A DNA stretch of 19,195 bases, taken from NCBI GenBank assembly GCA_964195545.1, contig CAXMQQ010000017.1, forward strand, positions 1-19,195. Reading direction: 5' to 3'. Each line of letters starts with the position of its first letter. Position 1 is the stretch's first letter. This DNA comes from JAHEEL01 sp964195545 (GTDB lineage: Bacteria; Actinomycetota; Acidimicrobiia; Spongiisociales; UBA5794). A program made the position numbers and the translations under genes. Shown here one piece after another: positions 1 to 7,186 of this stretch. Below the pieces are notes generated by a model. That model made no database searches, had not been told where the DNA came from, and saw only the letters and a program-made list of their open reading frames with translations.

Positions 1-1032
1 GTCGAGCCTGCGGACCGTCATGCCACTGGCGATCAGGAGCGCCCGGGACTTCAGTTCAGTGCCGTCCGTCATGACCAGCGTCTTCACCGTCTCGTCGGAC
101 CGAACGGCCGCCACCTCCGCTGCGGTGATCAACTCTGCGCCCAGGCGGGTCGCCTGCGCGATCGCCCGACGAGCCAGGTCGGCTCCGCTGATGCCTTTCG
201 GGAATCCGAGATAGTTCTCGATCCGGGAACTCGTGCCCGCCTGTCCACCCGGTGCTTCGCGTTCGATCAGGACCGTCGAGAGACCTTCCGAGGCCCCGTA
301 CACGGCGGCGGCGAGGCCGGCCGGTCCGCCGCCGACGATGGCGAGGTCGTAGAACGGTGCCTCGGGAGTCGAGTGGATTCCTGCTGCGGCGGCGAGTTCG
401 TGCTTCGTGGGGTTGATGAGGACTGTGTCGTCCTGGAGGAAGACGACGGGGAGATCGCTTGTGGCTCCCGCGACTGACGCGATGGCTGCGGACGCGTCGG
501 AGTCCCGTTCGATGTCGACGAACCGGTAGGGGACCTCGTTGCGAGCAAGGAACGCCTTTGCTTCATAGGTCGCAGGAGACCAGGTCGTACCGAGCACCCG
601 GATTCCATCGAACGGCACGTCGGCATTCGCCTGCCAGTCATCGAGCACGTCGTCAAGGATCGGGTACAACCGGTCCTCGGGCGGACTCCACGGTTTGAGG
701 AGATAGTGGTCGAGTCCGACGTCGTTGATTGCCTGAATCGCAGCCTCGGTATCGGCGTACGCCGTGAGGAGCAGCCGCTTGGCCTGCGGGAAGATCTGGA
801 CAGCGGCCATGAGGAATTCTGTGCCGCTCATCTCGGGCATGCGCTGATCGACAACGAACGCTGCCACCGTCTTCGATCGGTTTCTCAGCTCTTCAACAGC
901 CTCGAGGGCTTCGGCGCCCGACGAGGCTGCTATCACCTGATACGTCGATCCATAGTGGTTGCGTAGATCGCGTCGGACGGCGGCCAGCACTTGCGGATCG
1001 TCGTCGACGGCGAGGATTACTGGCTTGCTCAT
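1..1032 (-). CDS. Fused response-regulator receiver / glutaredoxin-like / thioredoxin-reductase-like flavoprotein (3' end outside window)
   Basis: The minus-strand frame is open from ATG at 1032 to the window edge: 344 residues are visible, with no stop. Residues ~4-125 are a CheY-type receiver: acidic pocket D10-D12, phospho-acceptor D62 in VVDQRMPEMSG, a T in LLTAYAD and the K of LLKPW. Residues ~140-215 look like a glutaredoxin/NrdH-type domain (GTTWSPATYEAKAFLARN), but the usual CxxC is replaced by SPAT. From ~225 an FAD-binding Rossmann fold begins (AIVGGGPAGLAAA), with the APGGQAG and IENYLGFP motifs of thioredoxin-reductase-like flavoproteins. This matches the known family of receiver-TrxR fusions, probably a cytosolic redox enzyme whose activity or partner choice depends on phosphorylation. 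The part that would show a reductase CxxC is cut off. It diverges from the MBL hydrolase; no strong Shine-Dalgarno precedes the ATG. Confidence 0.88.
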   Translation of the reverse strand, partial: MSKPVILAVDDDPQVLAAVRRDLRNHYGSTYQVIAASSGAEALEAVEELRNRSKTVAAFVVDQRMPEMSGTEFLMAAVQIFPQAKRLLLTAYADTEAAIQAINDVGLDHYLLKPWSPPEDRLYPILDDVLDDWQANADVPFDGIRVLGTTWSPATYEAKAFLARNEVPYRFVDIERDSDASAAIASVAGATSDLPVVFLQDDTVLINPTKHELAAAAGIHSTPEAPFYDLAIVGGGPAGLAAAVYGASEGLSTVLIEREAPGGQAGTSSRIENYLGFPKGISGADLARRAIAQATRLGAELITAAEVAAVRSDETVKTLVMTDGTELKSRALLIASGMTVRRLD

Positions 1033-1137
1033 GGGGTCCCCGAGGTTCGTCGTTGAAGGTGAGCCTATCCAACACGAACTTCCCACGCCCGGGATTTGTT
1101 TCGCTACGCTCGAAACCCCGACGGGAAGGACGAATCG

Positions 1138-1935
1138 GTGGAGAACAATGTGCGACTCGTAGTTCTGGGCAGTCGCGGGTCTGTTCCGGTGTCCGGGGCC
1201 GATTTCGTGGGGTACGGAGGCGGCACGACGTCATTCGCCCTTGTCGTTGATGACCGGGTGGTTGGGTTCATCGACGCTGGGACAGGAATCGTTCCCTGGA
1301 GAGACTTCGGCATGTCTATTGCTCCGTCCGTCGACGTGTTCCTCACGCACTATCACCTAGATCACATCCAGGGTCTTTCGATGTTGGATCTTGTCTGGAG
1401 CGATGAACACGAGATCACGATCCATGGACCGAACGACCCGCGTTCGGCGCTCACTTCGGTGATCGCCCCGCCGTGGTTTCCCGTGTCACTCGTTGATGCG
1501 CCATCCGTCCGCTTCGAGTCGATCGTCGGGCCGGTCGAGCTCGCCGGGCTGATGATCACGCCGTTCGCCATCGAGCATCCGCAGGGTGCCGTTGGATACC
1601 GCATCGACGGGCCGTCGTCCAGCGTCGCAATCGTCACTGATCACGAGGCCGGCTCGAAGCTCGACGGAACCATCGTCGATGCGATTCGCGGTGCCGAAGT
1701 GCTCATCCACGATGCCCAGTATCAACCGATCGAAGCCGAGACTCACCGGGGGTGGGGCCACTCGACCTGGGAAGACGCCGTTGCAGCTGCTCTGCTGTCG
1801 GGAGCGAATCGGCTGATCCTGACGAGCCTGGATCCACGCCGTACGGATGAAGAGGTAGACGTTCTCGTGCACACGGCCAGACGGCGTTTCCACTCGACCG
1901 AGGCTGCCTGCCCGGGCCTGTCGGTGTCTCTGTGA
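1138..1935 (+). CDS. Metallo-beta-lactamase-fold metal-dependent hydrolase
   Basis: A 265-residue MBL-fold hydrolase of the RNase Z/phosphodiesterase-like branch. The metal site is visible as H71-Y-H73-L-D75-H76 (LTHYHLDHIQGL), with a later bridging-Asp region (IVTDHEAG) and C-terminal histidines in IHDAQY and GWGHSTWEDAV. The N-terminus (LVVLGSRGSVPVSG, then GGGTTSF) is typical of this branch. GTG at 1138 was chosen because GGAAGGA at 1123-1129 lies 8 nt upstream. An in-frame ATG at 1096 would add 14 residues without a ribosome site. A TACGCT box at 1105-1110 could be the -10. The gene overlaps ltrA (GTGA), so the two are probably co-translated. The substrate cannot be told from sequence; a nucleotide or phosphodiester is only a family-level guess. 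Confidence 0.85.
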   Translation: MENNVRLVVLGSRGSVPVSGADFVGYGGGTTSFALVVDDRVVGFIDAGTGIVPWRDFGMSIAPSVDVFLTHYHLDHIQGLSMLDLVWSDEHEITIHGPNDPRSALTSVIAPPWFPVSLVDAPSVRFESIVGPVELAGLMITPFAIEHPQGAVGYRIDGPSSSVAIVTDHEAGSKLDGTIVDAIRGAEVLIHDAQYQPIEAETHRGWGHSTWEDAVAAALLSGANRLILTSLDPRRTDEEVDVLVHTARRRFHSTEAACPGLSVSL

Positions 1936-3092
1936 AGTTCGCCGCGGTTGCTCCACCGCGGCTGCGGACGCTGGAGGAATCGGAGCGGACCGCAACTTGG
2001 CTCGAGCTCTTCTACGACCTTGTCTTCGTGGCCGCCGTCGCGATGATGGGCACCCGACTCGTCCACGACGTGTCCTGGTCGAGTGTCGCGTCCTATCTGG
2101 GATACTTCGCCCTGGTGTGGTGGCTGTGGGCCAGCCATACATTCTACGCCGATCGGTACGACACCGACGACCTCATCTACCGCTTCCTCGCCGGCGCGCA
2201 GATGGTGGGCGTGGCCTTGATCGCCGTGTCGGTCTCCCTCGGCGAGGCAGCTTCAACGATGGTGTTCGCCCTGGCGTATACCGCGGTCCGATTGATCCTC
2301 CTGGTCCTGTACGCGCGGGCCTACCGCCATGTGGTCAAGACTCGGGAGTTGGTGCGGGGATACCTGATTGGATTCGGCGTTGCTTCGGCTCTGTGGCTCG
2401 TATCCATCGTCGTGCCGGAACCGTATCGATTCTTCCTGTGGTTCATCGCGTTCGCCGTGGATCTGGCGACCCCGTACGTCCTGCGGAGAGCCCAGGCGGC
2501 AGCGCCCCTCGACGTGTCACACCTCCCGGAGCGGTTCGGACTCTTCACGATCCTCGTTCTCGGCGAGTCGATCGTGGCGGTCACCGTCGGTTTGAGTCAC
2601 GTCTCGTGGCAACTGTCGACGACGCTCGTCGGCGTCCTCGGTCTGGGGATTGCGACGTGTCTGTGGTGGATCAACTTCGATCACCTGGAAGGTTCGGTAG
2701 TCCGCAGAAGGGGAGATCGGCGCAATTGGCGCCCGACCGTGTGGATCTACAGCCACCTCCCTCTGGCCATCGGCCTCGCCATGCTCGGGGTGTCGGTGGA
2801 GATCGCAATCGTCGCCGCCGACCACGGACACGACTATCACGGTGCGGAGCGGTGGCTCCTCGTGGGGTCCGTCGCCCTGGCGCTGTCTGCGATGGCTGCG
2901 ATCCAGGTGGCATCCGTGCGAAGCGATCGAGAGCAACTCCGTCGATCTGTGATCATCAACCGACTTGTCGGCATTCCGGCGCTGGTGCTCATTGGCCTCG
3001 TTCCCGGGATCGGTGCGGTGTGGACGATGGCGCTGGTAGCCACGGTGTGCAGTGGTGAGATCATTGCCGATCTCGTGGCCGCGAACACCTGA
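1932..3092 (+). CDS. ltrA: Low temperature requirement protein A (LtrA) family membrane protein
   Basis: A 386-residue polytopic membrane protein. The N-terminal signature TWLELFYDLVFVAAVAMMG and the mid-protein FTILVLGESIVAVTVGL motif are diagnostic of the LtrA family. About ten hydrophobic helices can be read, starting near residue 25 and running to the C-terminus. LtrA was named from a Listeria cold-sensitive mutant; its biochemical role is not established, so no transport substrate is claimed. The GTG start at 1932 overlaps the MBL gene stop (GTGA), indicating translational coupling. The TGA at 3090-3092 is followed after 6 nt by a 51-bp palindromic repeat, which may act as the boundary with the convergent arsR gene. 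Confidence 0.9.
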   Translation: MKFAAVAPPRLRTLEESERTATWLELFYDLVFVAAVAMMGTRLVHDVSWSSVASYLGYFALVWWLWASHTFYADRYDTDDLIYRFLAGAQMVGVALIAVSVSLGEAASTMVFALAYTAVRLILLVLYARAYRHVVKTRELVRGYLIGFGVASALWLVSIVVPEPYRFFLWFIAFAVDLATPYVLRRAQAAAPLDVSHLPERFGLFTILVLGESIVAVTVGLSHVSWQLSTTLVGVLGLGIATCLWWINFDHLEGSVVRRRGDRRNWRPTVWIYSHLPLAIGLAMLGVSVEIAIVAADHGHDYHGAERWLLVGSVALALSAMAAIQVASVRSDREQLRRSVIINRLVGIPALVLIGLVPGIGAVWTMALVATVCSGEIIADLVAANT

Positions 3093-3098
3093 TCCTTC

Positions 3099-3149
3099 CG
3101 TCGTTTGTGCCTGCGACCACCTCAGGCGTGGTCCTAAGCACAATCGATG
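3099..3149. repeat. 51-bp imperfect palindromic repeat, copy 1
   Basis: Inverted repeat of 22-nt arms around a 7-nt loop (3121-3127). The perfect inner stem is GACCAC/GTGGTC and the outer stem TTTGTGC pairs with GCACAA plus flanking CG-rich ends. Hand alignment gives 40 of 51 identical positions with the copy at 17775-17825. It lies in the 86-bp gap between the convergent ltrA and arsR genes. It could fold as RNA on either strand and act as a bidirectional boundary; there is no U-tract. Confidence 0.75.
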
Positions 3150-3178
3150 CCAAGAAGGGCCCGGCGGGGGTGTCGTCG

Positions 3179-3532
3179 CTAGAGGTCGATGCGAACCGTC
3201 ATCGCTTCGGTGTCTCGGGCGAATCGTTTGAGGATGACTCGGTTGAGGCAGTGCCATGTCCGTGGCCCGTCGTCCTCCGATCGCATGATGTCCGCAGCCC
3301 GAAGAATGCGGAGATGCTCTGAGACCGTCGACTGGGCCAACGTCAGTTGGGCGGCGATCTCCCCCACCGTGTGGGGTTTGCACTCCATGAAGTACTCAAC
3401 GATCTGAACCCGCGCTGGATGTCCCATCGCCTTTGCGATCACGGCTATCTCATCCCGGGTCAACGGTTCCGGACCGACCGGAGGATCATCGTCGAGGCAG
3501 GCGGGCGGCGGTGTCATGCTCTTCAGTTCCAT
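3179..3532 (-). CDS. ArsR-family winged-helix transcriptional repressor
   Basis: A 117-residue ArsR/SmtB-type regulator. The motif IAKAMGHPARVQIVEYF opens the domain, and the recognition helix region reads TVGEIAAQLTLAQSTVSEHLRIL, followed by a wing (RSEDDGPRTWHCLNR). Cysteines occur only at C-L-D-D-D near the N-terminus, in ECKPHT and in WHCLN; a CxC metal site is not evident, so the effector is unknown. ATG 3532 is preferred because a TACGAT box (3540-3545 on this strand) ends exactly 7 nt upstream, an arrangement typical of leaderless actinobacterial genes. ATG 3568 would give 129 residues, and ATG 3517 is also possible. It diverges from the membrane protein at 3741, and palindromes in the shared region are candidate operators. 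Confidence 0.85.
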   Translation of the reverse strand: MELKSMTPPPACLDDDPPVGPEPLTRDEIAVIAKAMGHPARVQIVEYFMECKPHTVGEIAAQLTLAQSTVSEHLRILRAADIMRSEDDGPRTWHCLNRVILKRFARDTEAMTVRIDL

Positions 3533-3539
3533 GTCGCTG

Positions 3540-3545
3540 ATCGTA
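3540..3545 (-). promoter_or_regulatory. Probable -10 box for a leaderless arsR transcript
   Basis: On the minus strand this reads TACGAT, 7 nt before ATG 3532 (TACGAT-CAGCGAC-ATG). The same arrangement recurs before the response regulator at 5085. No convincing -35 is visible. Confidence 0.4.
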
Positions 3546-3677
3546 CAAAATGGTGCCGGGTCCGTCATCGGGCCAAAAGACCGTTCATCGTCGATGATCG
3601 ACCAACGGGCTACCGCTCACCGGGGGGGGTGGATCGGGCCGGAAGTCCCTGGTGTTCGGGACGGATGGCTCTATCGC

Positions 3678-3697
3678 TAATCGTCGAACGCCGATTA
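3678..3697. promoter_or_regulatory. Inverted repeat TAATCG-N8-CGATTA upstream of the membrane protein gene
   Basis: Perfect 6-bp arms (3678-3683 and 3692-3697) around an 8-nt spacer, in the divergent arsR/membrane-protein intergenic region, immediately before an A/T-rich segment (ATTAAATA) that may contain the -10. It is a candidate protein-binding site, possibly for the adjacent ArsR regulator. Confidence 0.35.
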
Positions 3698-3705
3698 AAT
3701 ACCGT

Positions 3706-3723
3706 TTGTGAATCTATTCACAA
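3706..3723. promoter_or_regulatory. Perfect 18-bp palindrome TTGTGAAT-CT-ATTCACAA
   Basis: Two perfect 8-bp arms with a 2-nt centre, 17 bp before ATG 3741 and just downstream of the A/T-rich segment at 3694-3701. A site here would overlap the probable transcription start, as expected for a repressor. The size and symmetry suit a dimeric winged-helix regulator such as the divergent ArsR protein; the link is inferred. Confidence 0.5.
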
Positions 3724-3740
3724 GCAACCAGGAGGAAATA

Positions 3741-4484
3741 ATGGCAAAACGACTCCGATCCCTCGGAATCGTCCTTTCAGTAATAGGGCTGATCTTCGTG
3801 ATCGCCGGCGGCGTCGCCTACACCCAGGTGCAGGACGGCTACGGCTCGCTTCAGGCGTTCAGCGCAGCACAGAACGTCGAGCTCTCCTACAACGAAGACG
3901 GGCAACTCGTCGATCGTGGCACCACCGAAGGGGCCGATGCGATCATGGCTCTCTTGACCGAAGACTGGGACTTCACGGTGAAGTCGTCGGATCTCGATCC
4001 GAACGATCCAATCGTCAACACGGCGTCGGAGTACATGTACCAGATGGCGACGATCTCGTATCACACCCTTCATGGGACACAGACGGTGGTGCTCGCAGAG
4101 GGCACCGAGTACAACGGTGAGACTTTCGCCGCAGGCGAGTACGAGGTCGTCATTCATGAAGTTGGAAGCCCGGAGCGCGTCGCTGCAGGACTTGGCGGCT
4201 ACTGGACCGACTTCGATCGTATGCATCCACTCGAGGGGCCGGCACGCGGTCAGGCATGGAGCGGCACGGCACACGGTCTGGTTGGCCAACTGGGCGTCGG
4301 TACTGTCACCCACTCTGCACTCCAGCTCGGTCTGGCGATCGCAGGAACGTTGGCAGCGATCGGTCTGACGGTGATCCTCGCCGGCCTCGGCCTGATCTGG
4401 GTCGGGAAGGAAGAGAAGGCCACCAAGCCAGAGCGCTCGACCGAGATTCCTGAAGAGAAGAAGGAACTCGAGCCGGTCGGCTGA
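3741..4484 (+). CDS. Membrane protein of unknown function with two TM helices
   Basis: A 247-residue protein. ATG 3741 is set by AGGAGGA at 3730-3736; an upstream in-frame GTG at 3708 lies inside the palindrome and is unlikely. A first hydrophobic helix spans ~residues 9-29 (SLGIVLSVIGLIFVIAGGVA) and a second ~residues 195-222 (LAIAGTLAAIGLTVILAGLG). Between them is a ~165-residue soluble, probably extracytoplasmic domain with repeated Y/W-rich motifs (YNGETFAAGEYEV, YWTDFDRMHPLEGPARGQ). The C-terminus is a charged cytoplasmic tail rich in K and E. I do not recognise a catalytic motif. Homologues may carry the label 'aromatic ring-opening dioxygenase LigA', which nothing here supports. Its short AT-rich promoter and palindromes suggest tight regulation, perhaps by the divergent ArsR protein. 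Confidence 0.85.
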   Translation: MAKRLRSLGIVLSVIGLIFVIAGGVAYTQVQDGYGSLQAFSAAQNVELSYNEDGQLVDRGTTEGADAIMALLTEDWDFTVKSSDLDPNDPIVNTASEYMYQMATISYHTLHGTQTVVLAEGTEYNGETFAAGEYEVVIHEVGSPERVAAGLGGYWTDFDRMHPLEGPARGQAWSGTAHGLVGQLGVGTVTHSALQLGLAIAGTLAAIGLTVILAGLGLIWVGKEEKATKPERSTEIPEEKKELEPVG

Positions 4485-4511
4485 ACCAAACAACACGCAA
4501 GAAACGAAGAA

Positions 4512-4542
4512 GAAGGGGTCCCGCCTGTGGCGGGGCCCCTTC
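4512..4542. terminator. Strong bidirectional hairpin between convergent genes
   Basis: A 14-bp stem (4512-4525 with 4529-4542) with one G-U pair and a 3-nt TGT loop, very GC-rich. It lies between the + strand gene ending at 4484 and the minus-strand gene ending at 4566. On the minus strand the following RNA is U/C-rich; on the plus strand there is no real U-tract. Confidence 0.75.
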
Positions 4543-4565
4543 CCATCTTCCGACACCGGCACTGA

Positions 4566-4934
4566 TCAGATGCCGGGTCCGAGGAGCGGGCAGAGGAAGA
4601 AGGCGTCGCCCTCGTCCATCTCACCGTCCACGTTGACATCGACCCACCAACGGCCGCCAACATAACCTTGGTCACCGGGTCCAAAAGCGGTCTCAAGCTT
4701 CACGATCTCACCACCGACGACAGTGGGGATGAGTTGCTGGAACCGACCCTTCATCGGCAGGTCGGCCTTGACGATCGAGTCGTAGGTCAGGCCGGTGCTG
4801 AGAACGGTGACCTGCACGTCTGACCCGGGCCGACCGTTGCTGTCTCCCGACTTCCCGTTCGATGCCAAGGCTGGGACGGCCATGACGATCGTCAGAAGAC
4901 CGACCACCAAGCCGGTCAAGAGTGTCTTGCGCAT
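4566..4934 (-). CDS. Small secreted protein with an EF-hand-like acidic loop
   Basis: A 122-residue exported protein. ATG 4934 has AAGGAG 6 nt upstream. The N-terminus is a clear Sec signal peptide: MRKTLLTG, a hydrophobic core (LVVGLLTIVMAVPA) and a probable cut after ALA at ~residue 24. The mature part is ~98 residues. Near its C-terminus lies D-V-N-V-D-G-E-M-D-E-G-D, spaced like the calcium loop of an EF-hand or dockerin half-motif, followed by a single Cys (FFLCPLL). No family is recognised and no enzymatic role is proposed. It diverges from the two-component system, and the 11-bp direct repeats between them read in the direction of this gene, so it is a candidate target of that system. 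Confidence 0.75.
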   Translation of the reverse strand: MRKTLLTGLVVGLLTIVMAVPALASNGKSGDSNGRPGSDVQVTVLSTGLTYDSIVKADLPMKGRFQQLIPTVVGGEIVKLETAFGPGDQGYVGGRWWVDVNVDGEMDEGDAFFLCPLLGPGI

Positions 4935-4996
4935 TGTTGCTCCTTACATCTGTGTGTCGCCGCTCTGACGACAGCCATAACGATGCAGGACTCATC

Positions 4997-5034
4997 TGAA
5001 CGGAACCGAAACGAGGACTGAACAAACGGTGAAC
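4997..5034 (-). promoter_or_regulatory. PHO-box-like array: four GTTCA-type units at 11-bp period
   Basis: On the plus strand TGAAC occurs at 4997-5001, 5019-5023 and 5030-5034, with a degenerate GAAAC at 5008-5012, so four units start exactly 11 bp apart. On the minus strand they read GTTCA(CC), GTTCA, GTTTC, GTTCA. Direct repeats of GTTCACC-type units at 11-bp period are the known binding pattern of Streptomyces PhoP, an OmpR-family regulator. The array sits between the secreted protein gene and the OmpR-type regulator gene. Confidence 0.55.
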
Positions 5035-5071
5035 TCGGATCGGAACACGAGACGAGCGAACGGGTTGCCCG

Positions 5072-5077
5072 TACGAT
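5072..5077 (+). promoter_or_regulatory. Probable -10 box for a leaderless response-regulator transcript
   Basis: TACGAT ends 7 nt before ATG 5085 (TACGAT-GACGCTC-ATG), the same geometry as at arsR. No Shine-Dalgarno is visible before either candidate start. Confidence 0.4.
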
Positions 5078-5084
5078 GACGCTC

Positions 5085-5783
5085 ATGGAAGAGACCGCAG
5101 GCACCGTTCTGGTCGTTGACGATGAAGACATCGTTCGCGAGGTCGTGTGTACCTATCTCGAACGGGAGGGGTACACGACGTGTCAGGCATCGGCCGGTCG
5201 GGCTGCTTTGGAACTCATCGACTCGGAGCGCCCCGACCTGATCGTGCTCGATGTGATGCTGCCCGAGATCGACGGGTTCAGCATCCTCTCACAGCTGCGG
5301 AAGCACGCAAACACTCCAGTCATCCTGCTCACCGCCCGCACCGAGGAGACGGATCGGGTCCTCGGCCTCGAACTCGGTGCCGACGACTATGTCGTCAAGC
5401 CCTTCAGCCCGCGTGAACTCGCCGCTCGGGTTCGCACGGTCCTGCGACGTTCGGTGCGGACCGATCCGGCAGCCCCGGAAGTGGACCTCGCCTTCGATGG
5501 CCTGGAGATCGACGGACGGAGCCGGGAAGTTCGGGTCGACGGGGAACTGGTCGATCTCACAGCGAAGGAGTTCGACCTCCTGGCATTCCTGGCGTCCTCA
5601 CCCCGGCAGGTCTTTTCGCGTGGGCAGTTGCTCGAGCAAGTTTGGGATTCATCGACCGATTGGCAGGACGCCTCGACGGTGACCGTGCACATCCGTCGTG
5701 TCCGTCGCAAGATCGAACGCGATCCCAACGAGCCCCGCTGGATCTCCACAGTGTGGGGCGTCGGCTATCGGTTCGAGTCATGA
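5085..5783 (+). CDS. OmpR/PhoB-family response regulator
   Basis: A 232-residue two-domain regulator. The receiver has acidic residues in VLVVDDED, phospho-acceptor D56 (LIVLDVMLPEIDGF), the T of LLTART and K105 in DDYVVKPFSP. The C-terminal winged helix carries LTAKEFDLLAFLASSP, then HIRRVRRKIERDP and the terminal WGVGYRFES typical of OmpR/PhoB. ATG 5085 is preferred because it fits a leaderless transcript; ATG 5076 would add three residues. The gene overlaps its histidine kinase by ATGA. The 11-bp repeats just upstream (4997-5034) suggest a PhoP-like specificity and autoregulation. However, naming it PhoP rests on the repeats, not on a sequence comparison, so no symbol is given. Confidence 0.92.
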   Translation: MEETAGTVLVVDDEDIVREVVCTYLEREGYTTCQASAGRAALELIDSERPDLIVLDVMLPEIDGFSILSQLRKHANTPVILLTARTEETDRVLGLELGADDYVVKPFSPRELAARVRTVLRRSVRTDPAAPEVDLAFDGLEIDGRSREVRVDGELVDLTAKEFDLLAFLASSPRQVFSRGQLLEQVWDSSTDWQDASTVTVHIRRVRRKIERDPNEPRWISTVWGVGYRFES

Positions 5784-7000
5784 GGGCTGTGTTCTGGTTC
5801 CTGGGTGCAGTGGTCGTTGGACTGGTCGCGTTCGAGGTGTTGATGCAACCGACGTCGGCGGATCGATTCCAGTTGGCGCTGATCTTCATAGCCGTGGCGG
5901 CGTTCGCTGCAATCGTGACGCTGATCGTGGCTGCACTGGTCAGACGGTCTCACTCGATCCGTCGCAGCGTCCTGATTGCCAGCCTCGCGGGTTTCTTCGT
6001 CGCTGCCGCTGCGATGGTGGTCGCTGCCCAGCAGATGTTCCTCTCCTCCCACGACCTTCGGTTGCTCCTCATCGTTCTTGTATTCGCCGGCGGGACCGCG
6101 GTGGGATTCTCGGTGTTGGTCGGTCGGACGCTGACTCGCGATCTCGAGGCCACGGCGTCCGCAGCCCGTCGTGTGCAGGACGGCGACTTGTCAGCTCGCA
6201 CGGGTGTGGCCAGGCCTGACGAGATCGGAACCGTCGCAGGCACATTCGATCGGATGGCCACGGAACTTGAGCAACGCGATGCCGAGCGTCGAGCCGACGA
6301 AGCTGCTCGTGGCAGATTCCTGGCAGCGATCGGTCACGATCTCCGTACCCCCCTGGCATCACTTCGCGCCGCTGTAGAAGCACTTGAAGACGGCCTCGCT
6401 CCGGATCCCGACCGCTACTTGGAGGCGATGGACCGGGACATCTCGGTCCTCAGCTCACTCGTCGACGACCTGTTCCTGCTGACGAGACTCGATGAGGGAT
6501 CGATCGAAGTAGAGCGCGAACCGATCGATGTGACCGAACTCGCGGACGAGGCAATCGAGATCCTCGGTCCGATCGCCACCGGCGTCGACGTTCGTCTTGA
6601 ACTTGATGCAGATCACCGGACGATGGCGACGGGTGACTCCGAAGCGGTGAGTCGTGTTCTGCGGAATCTTCTCGACAACGCGATCCGCTTCGCACCAGCG
6701 GGTTCGGTCGTCGTTATTGAGGTGAGAGATGATGGGGGAGCAAGGGTGCGAGTTCTCGACGAGGGGCCGGGGTTCGATCCGGAGTTCGTCGACGATGCGT
6801 TCGATCGTTTCACGCGAGACGATCCTGCGAGAGGACGGACCACCGGCGGTTCAGGCCTAGGTCTCGCTATCGCCCACGGATTCGTCGAAGCGCTCGACGG
6901 ATCGATCTGGGCGGAACCGGGTCCCGGCGGCCGCGTCGGCTTCCACCTCCCGGTGGCGAGCGCTGATGTGATCGCCCGAGCGCGACCCGGAAACGCCTGA
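5780..7000 (+). CDS. Membrane sensor histidine kinase
   Basis: A 406-residue kinase, partner of the upstream regulator. ATG 5780 overlaps the regulator stop as ATGA; longer in-frame extensions run into that gene and are shadows. Four hydrophobic helices occupy residues ~1-120, with only short extracytoplasmic loops, so any ligand site is within or near the membrane. A HAMP linker follows (ARRVQDGDLSARTG, DEIGTVAGTFDRM). The HisKA box has the phospho-accepting H186 in AIGHDLRTPLASLR. The ATPase domain shows the N box (NLLDNAIRFAP, N296-N300), G1 (DEGPGFDP), an F box and G2 (GGSGLGLAI). All catalytic motifs are intact. A hairpin 49 nt after the stop may end the operon. Confidence 0.92.
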   Translation: MRAVFWFLGAVVVGLVAFEVLMQPTSADRFQLALIFIAVAAFAAIVTLIVAALVRRSHSIRRSVLIASLAGFFVAAAAMVVAAQQMFLSSHDLRLLLIVLVFAGGTAVGFSVLVGRTLTRDLEATASAARRVQDGDLSARTGVARPDEIGTVAGTFDRMATELEQRDAERRADEAARGRFLAAIGHDLRTPLASLRAAVEALEDGLAPDPDRYLEAMDRDISVLSSLVDDLFLLTRLDEGSIEVEREPIDVTELADEAIEILGPIATGVDVRLELDADHRTMATGDSEAVSRVLRNLLDNAIRFAPAGSVVVIEVRDDGGARVRVLDEGPGFDPEFVDDAFDRFTRDDPARGRTTGGSGLGLAIAHGFVEALDGSIWAEPGPGGRVGFHLPVASADVIARARPGNA

Positions 7001-7048
7001 CCATCGATCTGCATGCGAACTGTGGGCTGTCAAGACACCTATACGCAT

Positions 7049-7069
7049 CTGCGAGCCCAGGGTTCGCAG
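7049..7069 (+). terminator. Hairpin downstream of the histidine kinase
   Basis: CTGCGAGCC pairs with GGTTCGCAG (one G-U) around a 3-nt CAG loop. There is no U-tract, so factor-independent termination is uncertain. Confidence 0.35.
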
Positions 7070-7156
7070 GGCACGTGCCGGTCGGTGCCGACGCCTCTCT
7101 GTACTCGCTCCCCAGCACTCCGTGCTCACTACGCCGTCCGCAGACCGACCATCGAG

Positions 7157-7186
7157 TTGACATCGGTTTGAACAGAGTGATAGATT
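7157..7186 (+). promoter_or_regulatory. Promoter P1 of the aldolase/dehydrogenase unit
   Basis: TTGACA (7157-7162), an 18-nt spacer and TAGATT (7181-7186) with the extended -10 TG at 7178-7179. This is the best sigma-70-type promoter in the window. The operator pair starts at the last base of the -10. Confidence 0.7.

Noticed and set aside
3622..3629. Run of eight G as a possible phase-variable tract
   Set aside because: It is intergenic, far from any promoter element seen, and a single G run of this length is not strong evidence in high-GC DNA.
5642..5779. 46-residue N-terminal extension of the histidine kinase
   Set aside because: It overlaps the response regulator in another frame; ATG 5780 with ATGA overlap gives the standard kinase start.
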